From positions 1-6,465 of the forward strand of contig JBJKQE010000297.1 in NCBI GenBank assembly GCA_046705645.1: 6,465 nucleotides of DNA, read 5' to 3'. This document shows, one piece after another, positions 1 through 5,965 of the stretch. The position numbers and the translations under genes are program-made. Source of the stretch: FEN-1297 sp046705645 (GTDB lineage Bacteria > Bacteroidota > Ignavibacteria > Ignavibacteriales > Ignavibacteriaceae). Under the pieces are notes generated by a model. It was not told where the DNA came from and made no database searches. It saw only the letters and a list, made by a program, of their open reading frames with translations. How positions within the stretch are numbered: the first letter of the stretch is position 1; the number at the start of each line of letters is the position of its first letter.

Positions 1-317
1 TCCGCTTTCACGGAAGAAATAAAGAGGCATGGATAAAATCCATTAATAACTTCGGGAAAAAGCAAAATTACCAGGAACAAAGTGCAAGGTACAAATATTT
101 GTATTCGCCGTCGGAACTGCTGGAAATTCAAGAAAAGATCTTATCCGTAAAAGAGGCCGTAAAAGAAGTTTTTGTTATTATGAATAATCATCCAAATGGC
201 GATGCAGTTGCAAATGCATTTGAGCTCATTTATCTGCTTGAGGAAAAATTAAAAATTCAAATGCCGGATAATATTTTAATGCAGTATCCCCGGCTGCAGA
301 AGATTGCATCGAATTAG
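1..317 (+). CDS. DUF72 (YecE-like) family protein, C-terminal part
   Basis: The open frame enters from the left edge (first full codon at 3) and ends at TAG 315-317, giving 104 residues of a longer protein. DUF72 proteins are usually about 240-300 residues, so roughly the last 40 percent is present. Visible family signatures are RFHGRN at the very start, then a Y-x-Y-L-YS-x-x-EL segment, then a predicted strand followed by NNHPNGDAVANA. All match the end of the DUF72 TIM-barrel fold, where the HGR and NN(H)-G-AVxNA segments are conserved. There is no internal start: the TTG at 99 lies inside the conserved Y-S-x-x-EL region. The biochemical role of DUF72 proteins is not established and nothing here adds to it. 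The family call is from motif recognition only. Confidence 0.82.
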   Translation, partial: RFHGRNKEAWIKSINNFGKKQNYQEQSARYKYLYSPSELLEIQEKILSVKEAVKEVFVIMNNHPNGDAVANAFELIYLLEEKLKIQMPDNILMQYPRLQKIASN

Positions 318-354
318 ATTTGCAAGTGTAAAGATGATATTGACAAAATGAAGT

Positions 355-437
355 ACACAATGATTCAACCCCACTCACCATGACAGGAGGTTGTCATCCC
401 GAGCGGAGTCGAGGGATGAGCGGAGTCGAGGGATGAA
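355..437 (+). repeat. Composite palindromic repeat, left copy (copy A)
   Basis: The core is ATGACA (380-385), loop GGAGGT (386-391), TGTCAT (392-397), a perfect 6-bp stem. To its right lies a hairpin module, TCATCCC (394-400) and GGGATGA (413-419) around a 12-nt GC-rich spacer. The 17-bp unit gagcggagtcgagggat then occurs twice exactly (401-417, 418-434). To its left is the inverted module, here decayed: 361-385 matches the right copy at 21 of 25 positions, with three G-to-A changes and one T-to-C. The outer edges are approximate. The copy lies between the DUF72 stop and the nuclease ribosome binding site. Confidence 0.85.
401..434 (+). repeat. 17-bp tandem repeat, two identical units
   Basis: Units 401-417 and 418-434 are identical (gagcggagtcgagggat). 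They form the right-hand end of repeat copy A. A third unit is not present: the sequence after 434 is gaagggaaaa. Confidence 0.9.
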
Positions 438-483
438 GGGAAAAGCGAAATAAAAAGACTAAATTAAAAAGAGGAAGCTTATA

Positions 484-798
484 ATGAAATCATATTGGGT
501 TTATATATTACATTGTTCGGACGATAGCTATTACACCGGAAATACGGATAATCTTGAAAAAAGAATGAATGAGCACAAATACGAAAGATATAAAGGATAC
601 ACTTCAACACGTTTACCTGTTTATCTTGTTTATTCACAAGAATTTCAAAATGTTAAAGATGCAATAAAAGCGGAAAGAAAAATAAAGAGTTGGAGTAGGA
701 AAAAGAAAGAGGCATTGATAAAAGGTGATTTTGTTTTACTTCATGATTTGGCTGAATGTAAGAACGAATCTAATTATAATAATAAAAAGAAGGAATAA
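484..798 (+). CDS. Small GIY-YIG domain nuclease (UPF0213/YhbQ-like)
   Basis: The 104-residue product is a single GIY-YIG domain. The first motif is VYIL (residues 6-9, in place of GIY) and the second is YTG (17-19, in place of YIG). They are followed by LEKRMNEH with the expected catalytic arginine R27. The family segment AIKAERKIKSWSRKKKEALI (60-79) contains the expected metal-binding glutamate E64. The length fits the stand-alone subfamily (80-105 residues); the lysine/asparagine-rich last 15 residues are non-conserved. GAGG at 471-474, 9 nt before the ATG, supports the start. Family members are structure- or sequence-specific endonucleases, though most small bacterial ones have no proven role. 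The gene sits alone between two direct copies of a palindromic repeat, which suggests, but does not prove, a link between the nuclease and the repeat. All key residues seem intact, so it is not an obvious pseudogene. Confidence 0.9.
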   Translation: MKSYWVYILHCSDDSYYTGNTDNLEKRMNEHKYERYKGYTSTRLPVYLVYSQEFQNVKDAIKAERKIKSWSRKKKEALIKGDFVLLHDLAECKNESNYNNKKKE

Positions 799-807
799 AT
801 AATATTT

Positions 808-907
808 CAGTCATGGTTCGACTCCGCTCACCATGACAGGAGGTTATCATCCCGAGCGGAGTCGAGGGACGGGCGGAGTCAAGGGACGGGCGGAGTCGAG
901 GGACGAC
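808..907 (+). repeat. Composite palindromic repeat, right copy (copy B)
   Basis: This is the better preserved copy. The left module is GTCATGG (810-816) and CCATGAC (831-837), a perfect 7-bp inverted repeat around a 14-nt GC-rich spacer. The loop GGAGGT (839-844) follows, then the right module beginning TATCATCCC (845-853). CGACTCCGCTC (819-829) is the exact reverse complement of GAGCGGAGTCG (854-864), so the whole element can also fold as one long hairpin. That fold has a 3x3 internal loop and one C-A mismatch near the apex. Three 17-bp tandem units finish it. The orientation is the same as copy A. It starts about 10 nt after the nuclease stop and ends 29 nt before dinB. Confidence 0.88.
854..904 (+). 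repeat. 17-bp tandem repeat, three near-identical units
   Basis: The units are 854-870 (gagcggagtcgagggac), 871-887 (gggcggagtcaagggac) and 888-904 (gggcggagtcgagggac). All three end in C where both units of the left copy end in T. Units two and three share GGG at the start. The array therefore seems to have grown locally after the two repeat copies separated. There are no spacers between units. Confidence 0.88.
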
Positions 908-936
908 TTTATTTATTACAACAATCAACAATCTCT

Positions 937-2073
937 ATGAGAACAATATTTCATCTTGACCTGGATACTTTTTTTGTTTCGGTTGAAAGGATATTAAATC
1001 CTTCACTGGAAAACTTGCCTGTGATAGTCGGAGGAAGTCCTCCCGGCAGAGGCGTGGTAGCAGCGTGCTCTTACGAAGCGAGAAAATTCGGATTGCATTC
1101 TGCCATGCCTATCAAAACAGCGTTTAAACTTTGCCCGCAGGGAATTTATTTAAAAGGACATTTTGAAGAGTATACAAGATTTTCAAGACTCGTAAAAAAT
1201 ATTTTAGCGAAGTATGCCCCGGTAATTGAGCAGGCTTCAGTTGATGAATTCTATATGGATTTTACCGGATGTGAAAAAATTTACGGCTCGCTGTTAGTGT
1301 TTGCTTCATTTCTTCAAAATGAAATATGGGAAAGGCTTTATCTTCCGGCTTCAATCGGGATCGGAAGCAACAAAACAATTGCGAAAATCGGATCGGACTT
1401 TAGAAAGCCGAAAGGCATTACTTATGTAAAACATGGAAACGAAAAAGATTTTTTATTCCCTTTGCCGATTGAAAAGATTCCGGGGGTCGGTAAAGCGACT
1501 TTAAAAGAACTGAACAGCCGCGGCTTCTATAAAGTCGGCGATTTGGCAAAAGTTAATTCCGATTATCTTGGTGTAATCTTCGGCAAATACGGTGTGGATT
1601 TATGGCATAAAGCAAACGGTGAAGGAACGGAATACTTATCGGTTGAACACGAACAAAAAAGTATTTCAAAAGAAAGAACCTTTGAGGATATTGTTGATAA
1701 AGAAAAAATTATAAATATTCTTTTTAAGCTTACGGGGCAAGTTTGTCAATTACTTAGAGACAGCAATTATCAGGCATCAACCATAAGCATTAAATTAAGA
1801 TATTCGGATTTTAAAACTTTAACATGTGCAAAAACCGTTTCGCATACAGATGATGATAAAATAATTTTTGAAACGGCGAAGGGCTTATTCTTAAAATCTT
1901 ATACAAGAAGGGTGTCGATAAGACTGATCGGAGTAAAGCTGACAAACTTTACAATTGCATTTTATCAGGGCAGCCTGTTTGATGAACTCGGAACTAAGAG
2001 ATTACAAATGATTGAAGCAATTAATTCTATTCGAGCAAAATACGGATATTCGGCAATTTATTACGGAAGTTAA
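937..2073 (+). CDS. dinB: DNA polymerase IV (Y-family translesion polymerase)
   Basis: The 378-residue product is a full-length Y-family polymerase, acting in DNA damage tolerance. HLDLDTFFVSVE (6-17) carries metal ligand D8 and the steric-gate aromatic F13. ACSYEARKFG (43-52) is the fingers motif. SVDE (101-104) supplies D103 and E104, matching the E. coli DinB catalytic positions. IPGVGKAT (181-188) is the thumb helix-hairpin-helix. SKERTFED (244-251) opens the little-finger domain. QGSLF (344-348) fits the beta-clamp binding pentapeptide (QxSLF), here followed by a 30-residue tail with IRAKYG rather than at the extreme C terminus. The ATG at 937 gives the classic MRxIxHxDxD N terminus, so it is firmly placed even though no Shine-Dalgarno is visible. 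The promoter must lie in or beside the preceding repeat, or transcription reads through from the nuclease gene. I saw no clear LexA box. Confidence 0.96.
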   Translation: MRTIFHLDLDTFFVSVERILNPSLENLPVIVGGSPPGRGVVAACSYEARKFGLHSAMPIKTAFKLCPQGIYLKGHFEEYTRFSRLVKNILAKYAPVIEQASVDEFYMDFTGCEKIYGSLLVFASFLQNEIWERLYLPASIGIGSNKTIAKIGSDFRKPKGITYVKHGNEKDFLFPLPIEKIPGVGKATLKELNSRGFYKVGDLAKVNSDYLGVIFGKYGVDLWHKANGEGTEYLSVEHEQKSISKERTFEDIVDKEKIINILFKLTGQVCQLLRDSNYQASTISIKLRYSDFKTLTCAKTVSHTDDDKIIFETAKGLFLKSYTRRVSIRLIGVKLTNFTIAFYQGSLFDELGTKRLQMIEAINSIRAKYGYSAIYYGS

Positions 2074-2253
2074 TTTATGTTAGGGTTAGATCCGTTTTAT
2101 TTTTATATCAAATAATATGTTTCATTTCAAATTTACAAATTGCTACTTTCTTTACCTTCCTTCATTTTTTTTTATTAAGGTTATATTTATTCCCCATAAC
2201 TTTTGTAATTTAAATATCAGGTTTATTCTTATAATATAAAGAGGGAGTCGGAT

Positions 2254-3123
2254 ATGGAAGCTCATTATTCATTCTCAATATTATTATTAATAGTAATTAT
2301 TTTTTTCTTTTTACCAGGTGTAAGAATAGTAAGACCAACACACCGTGCTTTAATTGAACGGCTGGGGAAATATAAACGTTTTGCAAATCCGGGATTTCAT
2401 TGGATTATTCCTATTATTGATCACATGTTTCAGGTAAATATAACCGAACAGATGATTGATGCAGATCCTCAGGAAATAATTACAAACGACAATTTAAATG
2501 CAACAGTCGATGCACAGATTTATTACCGGATAAAAGCAGACGAACCTAGTGTGAAAAATTCCCAGTATAATGTTAATGCAATAGATATTCAGATAGTAAA
2601 TCTTGCACGTACAACCTTAAGGAATATTATAGGAACGCTTACCTTAAAATCTGCGAACAGCGAAAGGAATAAAATCAACTCGGAGTTACATAGAGTGCTT
2701 GTGCAGGAAACGGAAAATTGGGGCATCGATATTGTCCGTGCGGAATTAAAACAAATTGATCCTCCGCATGATGTGCAGGATACCATGAATAAAATCGTTA
2801 AAGCTGAAAATGAAAAGATTGCTGCAGTTGACTTTGCTACAGCTGCAGAAACAACTGCAGATGGTGAAAAGAGAGCTGCAATAAAGCGTGCAGAAGGAAT
2901 AAAACAATCCAGAATTTTACAAGCGGAAGGAGAAGCAGAAGCCATTAAACTTGTGAATGAAGCTGCCGAAAAATATTTTATCGGCAATGCCCAGGTGCTT
3001 AAAAAGCTTGAAACAGTTCAGAGGTCTATGGAAAATAATGCAAAGATAATTGTTCCGGCAAACCAAGAACTAGTTAATGTAATTGGAGAAATGGCCGGGA
3101 TAGCTCCAATTAAAAAGGGATGA
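2254..3123 (+). CDS. SPFH/band-7 domain protein, stomatin-like (slipin/QmcA type)
   Basis: The 289-residue product has one N-terminal membrane segment (about 7-22). The SPFH domain follows, starting with RPTHRALIERLGKY (27-40) and NPGFHWIIPIID (45-56). TTLRNIIGTLTL (120-131) and the QIDPP segment (167-171) are typical of stomatin/paraslipin proteins. A long alanine/glutamate/lysine-rich coiled coil runs from about 180 to 240, including the family repeat AEGEAEA (224-230). The C-terminal IVPANQELVNVIGEM (266-280) matches the oligomerisation end of stomatins. Such proteins form large membrane-bound oligomers in microdomains and are linked to protease partners and membrane quality control; the client here is unknown. 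GAGGGAG (2241-2247), 6 nt before the ATG, is a strong ribosome binding site. Bacterial slipins are often next to nfeD, but no NfeD gene is adjacent here. The stop overlaps an ATG (ATGA, 3120-3123) that leads into a decayed-looking frame. Confidence 0.9.
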   Translation: MEAHYSFSILLLIVIIFFFLPGVRIVRPTHRALIERLGKYKRFANPGFHWIIPIIDHMFQVNITEQMIDADPQEIITNDNLNATVDAQIYYRIKADEPSVKNSQYNVNAIDIQIVNLARTTLRNIIGTLTLKSANSERNKINSELHRVLVQETENWGIDIVRAELKQIDPPHDVQDTMNKIVKAENEKIAAVDFATAAETTADGEKRAAIKRAEGIKQSRILQAEGEAEAIKLVNEAAEKYFIGNAQVLKKLETVQRSMENNAKIIVPANQELVNVIGEMAGIAPIKKG

Positions 3124-3310
3124 AAGAATTTATAAAATATTTATCGGTATAATTATCTCGGATTTTATTTAATTATCAACGGGTGCAAACAACTAAACAC
3201 AGAAACCATCTTAAATGAAATCAAAAAACGCATTCCTTTCCGTTGTTATGGCAGAAAACATTGAGGCAATGAGAGAATGGGCAATAGATAAAATCTTTCA
3301 GTCTAACTGA
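3120..3310 (+). pseudogene. Possible decayed small lipoprotein gene (tentative)
   Basis: No intact gene is visible between 3124 and 3431, but fragments in different frames look like one broken coding sequence. An ATG overlapping the slipin stop gives MKEFIKY. The next frame gives FIGIIISDF, hydrophobic like a signal peptide. The third frame gives LIINGCKQLNTETILNEIKKR from 3169, with a lipobox-like cysteine. A short ATG frame at 3215-3310 (31 codons) ends in EAMREWAIDKIFQSN. Joined with frame changes these would make a short lipoprotein. I recognise no family. In AT-rich DNA such a pattern can arise by chance. The 31-codon frame could instead be a small gene, but it lacks a Shine-Dalgarno and follows a stop codon directly. 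Confidence 0.25.
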
Positions 3311-3431
3311 CCGTTGTTTTTACCATATTTAATCACTAGCTTTTCAAAATTTATATCTAATAATTATCTAATTGTAGATTTAAGATCTAATAAATTAAAC
3401 ATTCCCTATAAAAAATAGGAGTCCATGAATT
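3311..3431 (+). other. AT-rich leader of the glycosidase-like gene, with three ATCTAAT repeats
   Basis: This is the non-coding stretch before the lipoprotein gene. ATCTAAT occurs three times in the same orientation (3355-3361, 3366-3372, 3385-3391), spaced 11 and 19 bp. One copy also forms a small palindrome, ATCTA-ATTG-TAGAT (3366-3379). They could be binding sites for a regulator, but no clear promoter of either sigma-70 or Bacteroidota type could be assigned, and chance in AT-rich sequence is possible. Confidence 0.3.
3417..3421 (+). promoter_or_regulatory. Ribosome binding site AGGAG deciding the start at 3432
   Basis: AGGAG lies 10 nt before the ATG at 3432. A nearer ATG at 3425 is in another frame and does not lead into the protein. 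The in-frame start at 3432 gives a complete lipoprotein signal peptide, so it is preferred. Confidence 0.7.
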
Positions 3432-4547
3432 ATGCGCAATTTATTGAAGACTATACTGGTATCAGCTGCAATTTTTTATTTTGTTTCTTGTTCGGGAAGC
3501 AGTGAATTAAGCCGTAGGAGAACAAATGAAAATAACAATTTTATTTTTGCAACCTGGGCAAACGGGAACCCGAAACAGAGCGATGCACAATGGGACAGCG
3601 TATTCAGCAAGTACCGGGATGCCGGAATAACGGATTTTTTCATCAGAGCCGATCCGCAGGAATTAACCAGGATGATAAAATTAACCAAAGATAAAGATAT
3701 TAGAATACACGCCTGGATGTGGACATTCAACAGGCCCTGGGATACAGTTGCCGAAAAGCATACCGATTGGTATTCGGTAAATAGAAAAGGCCAGAATTCC
3801 CTGGAATATAATCCGTATGTAAAATACTATCAATGGTTAAGTCCTTTCAGCAAAGGCGCCAGAAATTATATCAAATCAAACTTTGAGGCTCTGGCAAAGG
3901 TAAAGGGCCTTGCATCGGTTCATCTTGATTATGTAAGATACTGTGATGTTTTCCTTGGAGCAGCGCTTCAGCCAAAATATAATTTGGTACAAGACCACCA
4001 GATGCCCGAATACGATTTCGGCTACCATCCGGAAGCCAGGAAAGAATTTAAAAAATTATTCGGTGTAGATCCGATGAAGATGGCTCACCCAGAACTCAGC
4101 AACGAATGGCTTCAGTTCAGGTTAAATGCTGTAACTTCGCTTGTAAACGAACTGGCGGTTATAGCGCATAGTTATCATACCAAAATATCTGCGGCTGTTT
4201 TTCCTTATCCTGAACTTGCAAGGCAAATGGTTAGACAGGATTGGAGTTCGTGGAATCTGGATATTGCTCTGCCTATGATCTATCAGAATTTTTATAACGA
4301 GAACATGAACTGGATCGGGTTTTCAACCGCACAGGGGGTGAGAGAAGTTCACGGAAGATTTCCGATATATTCAGGCTTGTTAGTTCATGCGTTTACTCCG
4401 GAAAAATTAAAAGAAGCAATTCTAATTGCAAAAAAGAACGGCGCATCGGGAGTATCATTTTTTAATATGAATGCATTAAGTGATGATGATTTACAGGTAA
4501 TCAAGCAATTATACAACAAGTTTGACGCCGGCGAATATTCGAAGTAA
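3432..4547 (+). CDS. Lipoprotein with family-10-like (GHL10/DUF187-type) putative glycoside hydrolase domain
   Basis: The 371-residue product begins with a lipoprotein signal peptide (basic MRNLLK, hydrophobic 8-18, cleavage before C20 in FVSCSG). The residues after the cysteine (SGSSEL) lack the acid/lysine-rich surface-export signal described in Bacteroidetes, so a periplasm-facing anchor is likelier. The rest fits a (beta/alpha)8 barrel of the putative glycosidase family with PYVKYYQWLSP (128-138), VHLDYVRY (163-170), AAVFPYPELARQMVRQDW (254-271) and ALPMIYQNFY (279-288). HLDYVRY is the family hallmark, and D166 sits where an active-site acid would be expected. The usual proline after VRY is replaced by C171. 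Family members are inferred to act on polysaccharides; the substrate is unknown, and no transporter or other carbohydrate gene is adjacent to help. It is monocistronic by context. Confidence 0.85.
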   Translation: MRNLLKTILVSAAIFYFVSCSGSSELSRRRTNENNNFIFATWANGNPKQSDAQWDSVFSKYRDAGITDFFIRADPQELTRMIKLTKDKDIRIHAWMWTFNRPWDTVAEKHTDWYSVNRKGQNSLEYNPYVKYYQWLSPFSKGARNYIKSNFEALAKVKGLASVHLDYVRYCDVFLGAALQPKYNLVQDHQMPEYDFGYHPEARKEFKKLFGVDPMKMAHPELSNEWLQFRLNAVTSLVNELAVIAHSYHTKISAAVFPYPELARQMVRQDWSSWNLDIALPMIYQNFYNENMNWIGFSTAQGVREVHGRFPIYSGLLVHAFTPEKLKEAILIAKKNGASGVSFFNMNALSDDDLQVIKQLYNKFDAGEYSK

Positions 4548-4620
4548 ATGAAATTAATTTATATCGGAGCATCCGGCTTATTTTCCAAAACTTAATGGTT
4601 CTATAATAACTTCAATATTT

Positions 4621-4647
4621 CTAATGCTTTTAATCATTAGGCTTTTT
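4621..4647 (+). terminator. Possible weak rho-independent terminator after the glycosidase-like gene
   Basis: CTAATG (4621-4626) and CATTAG (4635-4640) form a perfect 6-bp stem with an 8-nt loop, followed by gc and then TTTTT (4643-4647). The stem is AT-rich, so it would be weak. Its position, 74 bp after the stop in a gap between two convergent genes, is what makes it plausible. Confidence 0.35.
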
Positions 4648-4684
4648 AGAAGAGAAGATTGAGTTTATATTTAAATTGAAATAA

Positions 4685-5794
4685 TTATTGACTGCATCCT
4701 CTTAAATCAATTTTCCATTCGTCAATAACTTTATCATTTTTTACGATATAAATTTTATCAAACAAATTAATAGTGGGATCACAATGGGAAGTAATCAGTT
4801 CTAGAACGGTTCCTAGTGCCGGTGCTTTTTGAGTTTCGTTATAACTGATTTTACCATATTCATCCCCGAACCAATCATATTTTAGTTTTGAATATTCCGG
4901 AGAAATTATTTGAGGTTCTCCGCCGTCTTTGTATAATGATTTTAATCCTGCATCAACAGTAACAAAACCATTTTGGTTTGTGCTTATCACGGTTGTTAAT
5001 AATCTTAAAGCCGGTTTAAATGTTTCAAAATATTTGCTGTTCTCTGATGATTCAACCGAGAGATATTCCGCATCCATAAAAACATAAGAACCTGCTTGAT
5101 GTTCGGTAAGTTCAGGAATATCATTGTCTATTTCAAAAGTTCCGGTACCGGAAGCACTGAATATATTAAAATCTTCTGCTTTGGTTTTTAATTTATTAAA
5201 TATTGGAATTATTTCTTTTAAAGAGTTACGGGATGCAGCCATTCTTTCTTTAAAAGAAGTTATATGCTGCAGCTGTCCGGCATATGCTTGAATCCCTATT
5301 AAACGCAAATTATTTAGTGAAAGAAGATGTTCGCCAAATTTTAAAGCTTCGGAAGGTTTAACTCCCGTTCGATTTAAGCCTGCATCAATATCGAGAAGAA
5401 CATTAATCTTGAGATTATTTTTCTGTAATTCTTTATTTAGTTTTTCGGCTGTTAATTTATTATCAATAGTTATAATCACAGATGGAGAAATCTTTAATAT
5501 GTCTATAATCCTTTTAATCTTAGAATCAGGCGCTACCGGTCCAGTTATTAGAATTCCCTCTATCCCTGCTTTAGATAATAATTCAGCCTCTGAAATTTTC
5601 GCAGCACAAACCCCGATTGCTCCGTATTCAATTTGCTTCTTTGCTAAAGCAATGCATTTATGTGTCTTTGCATGGGGACGAAGTTTCTTACCTTTATTAT
5701 CTGCAAGTTTTTGCATTTTCGAAAGGTTCTGTTCAAGAAGATCTTGATCAATTATTAAGCAAGGAGTTTCAAGGTCATATTTATATTCATTCAT
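4685..5794 (-). CDS. DSD1-family PLP enzyme (D-threonine aldolase / D-serine dehydratase-like)
   Basis: The 369-residue product is a fold-type III (alanine-racemase-like) PLP protein. The N-terminal DLETPCLIID (7-16) and the motif LRPHAKTHK (38-46) are diagnostic; K43 is the expected PLP-binding lysine. The barrel contains LLDIDAGLNRTGV (133-145), QAYAGQLQH (169-177) and SGTGTF (215-220), the last fitting the cofactor phosphate site. The C-terminal beta domain has TVDAGLKSL (279-287) and SHCDPTINLFD (336-346). H337 and D339 match the His-x-Asp metal pair reported for D-threonine aldolase, and the protein closes with DEWKIDLRGCSQ. Known members cleave D-beta-hydroxy amino acids or dehydrate D-serine with PLP and a divalent metal; the exact substrate cannot be read here. 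The ATG (5794-5792) has no good Shine-Dalgarno but gives the normal N-terminal length. The gene diverges from the arsR-type operon, with no sign that they share a pathway. Confidence 0.9.
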   Translation of the reverse strand: MNEYKYDLETPCLIIDQDLLEQNLSKMQKLADNKGKKLRPHAKTHKCIALAKKQIEYGAIGVCAAKISEAELLSKAGIEGILITGPVAPDSKIKRIIDILKISPSVIITIDNKLTAEKLNKELQKNNLKINVLLDIDAGLNRTGVKPSEALKFGEHLLSLNNLRLIGIQAYAGQLQHITSFKERMAASRNSLKEIIPIFNKLKTKAEDFNIFSASGTGTFEIDNDIPELTEHQAGSYVFMDAEYLSVESSENSKYFETFKPALRLLTTVISTNQNGFVTVDAGLKSLYKDGGEPQIISPEYSKLKYDWFGDEYGKISYNETQKAPALGTVLELITSHCDPTINLFDKIYIVKNDKVIDEWKIDLRGCSQ

Positions 5795-5934
5795 TTTATA
5801 AAGTCTTTTTTATTTGAAATCGTAGTTAATAATATAGTTAAAATCCTTATATTTTGTGAAATATAGAAGAAAATCTGTCTTTTGTGTTTTAATTAACAAA
5901 TCCCCCCTTCTTATTAAAAATAATAAAAAAGTAC
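5795..5934. other. Divergent intergenic region, upstream part
   Basis: This AT-rich stretch separates the - strand PLP enzyme from the + strand ArsR promoter. No gene is seen. It contains an inverted repeat, TATATTT (5848-5854) and AAATATA (5859-5865) with a 4-nt loop, and a C6 run (5902-5907). On the - strand, TATATTTC is close to the Bacteroidota -7 consensus, but no matching upstream element sits at the right distance, so I assign no promoter to the PLP enzyme. Confidence 0.4.
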
Positions 5935-5965
5935 TTGCGTAACCAAAAGGTTTCATTTATATTTG
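5935..5965 (+). promoter_or_regulatory. Bacteroidota-type promoter of the ArsR/SRPBCC operon
   Basis: TTG (5935-5937), a 20-nt spacer, and TATATTTG (5958-5965) match the Bacteroidota layout (TTTG, 17-23 nt, TAnnTTTG). The -7 element is a perfect match, while the upstream element lacks its first T. Transcription should start a few bases later, inside the palindromic operator, leaving a leader of roughly 25-30 nt with a weak AAAGAG before the ATG. Confidence 0.6.
5939..5954 (+). promoter_or_regulatory. Second, imperfect operator site
   Basis: GTAACCAAAAGGTTTC resembles the main palindrome: the left half GTAACC is identical, and the right half GGTTTC differs from GGTTAC at one base. Its centre is 26 bp, about two and a half helical turns, before the centre of the main site, and it lies inside the promoter spacer. 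Confidence 0.45.

Noticed and set aside
854..904. CRISPR-like short repeat array
   Set aside because: The 17-bp units are directly adjacent with no spacers, and no cas genes are present; it is a simple tandem repeat.
355..907. Insertion sequence or composite transposon
   Set aside because: No transposase is encoded, and the flanking copies are short direct-orientation repeats without a recognisable target duplication.
2063..2095. Terminator after dinB (ACGGA and TCCGT followed by T-rich sequence)
   Set aside because: Only 5 bp of stem around a 23-nt loop; too weak to support, though the T-rich tail is present.
2203..2235. Sigma-70-like promoter (TTGTAA and TATAAT) before the slipin gene
   Set aside because: The spacer of 21 nt is long, and the predicted start would fall in the ribosome binding site, leaving almost no leader.
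2589..2987. Long open frame on the - strand inside the slipin gene
   Set aside because: It is antisense to a well-supported SPFH gene and has no recognisable domain; low-complexity Ser/Ala content mirrors the coiled coil.
3298..3321. Hairpin TCAGT-CTA-ACTGA followed by TTTTT
   Set aside because: A 5-bp stem with a 6-nt gap before the T run is weak; it may be chance.
3476..3730. Open frame on the - strand inside the glycosidase-like gene
   Set aside because: Antisense shadow of a well-supported gene, with no family features.
5409..5817. Two + strand open frames inside the PLP enzyme gene
   Set aside because: Both are antisense shadows of the well-supported DSD1-type gene.
5848..5865. AT-only inverted repeat TATATTT/AAATATA as an operator
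   Set aside because: Such repeats are expected in AT-rich intergenic DNA, and it has no second copy or aligned promoter.
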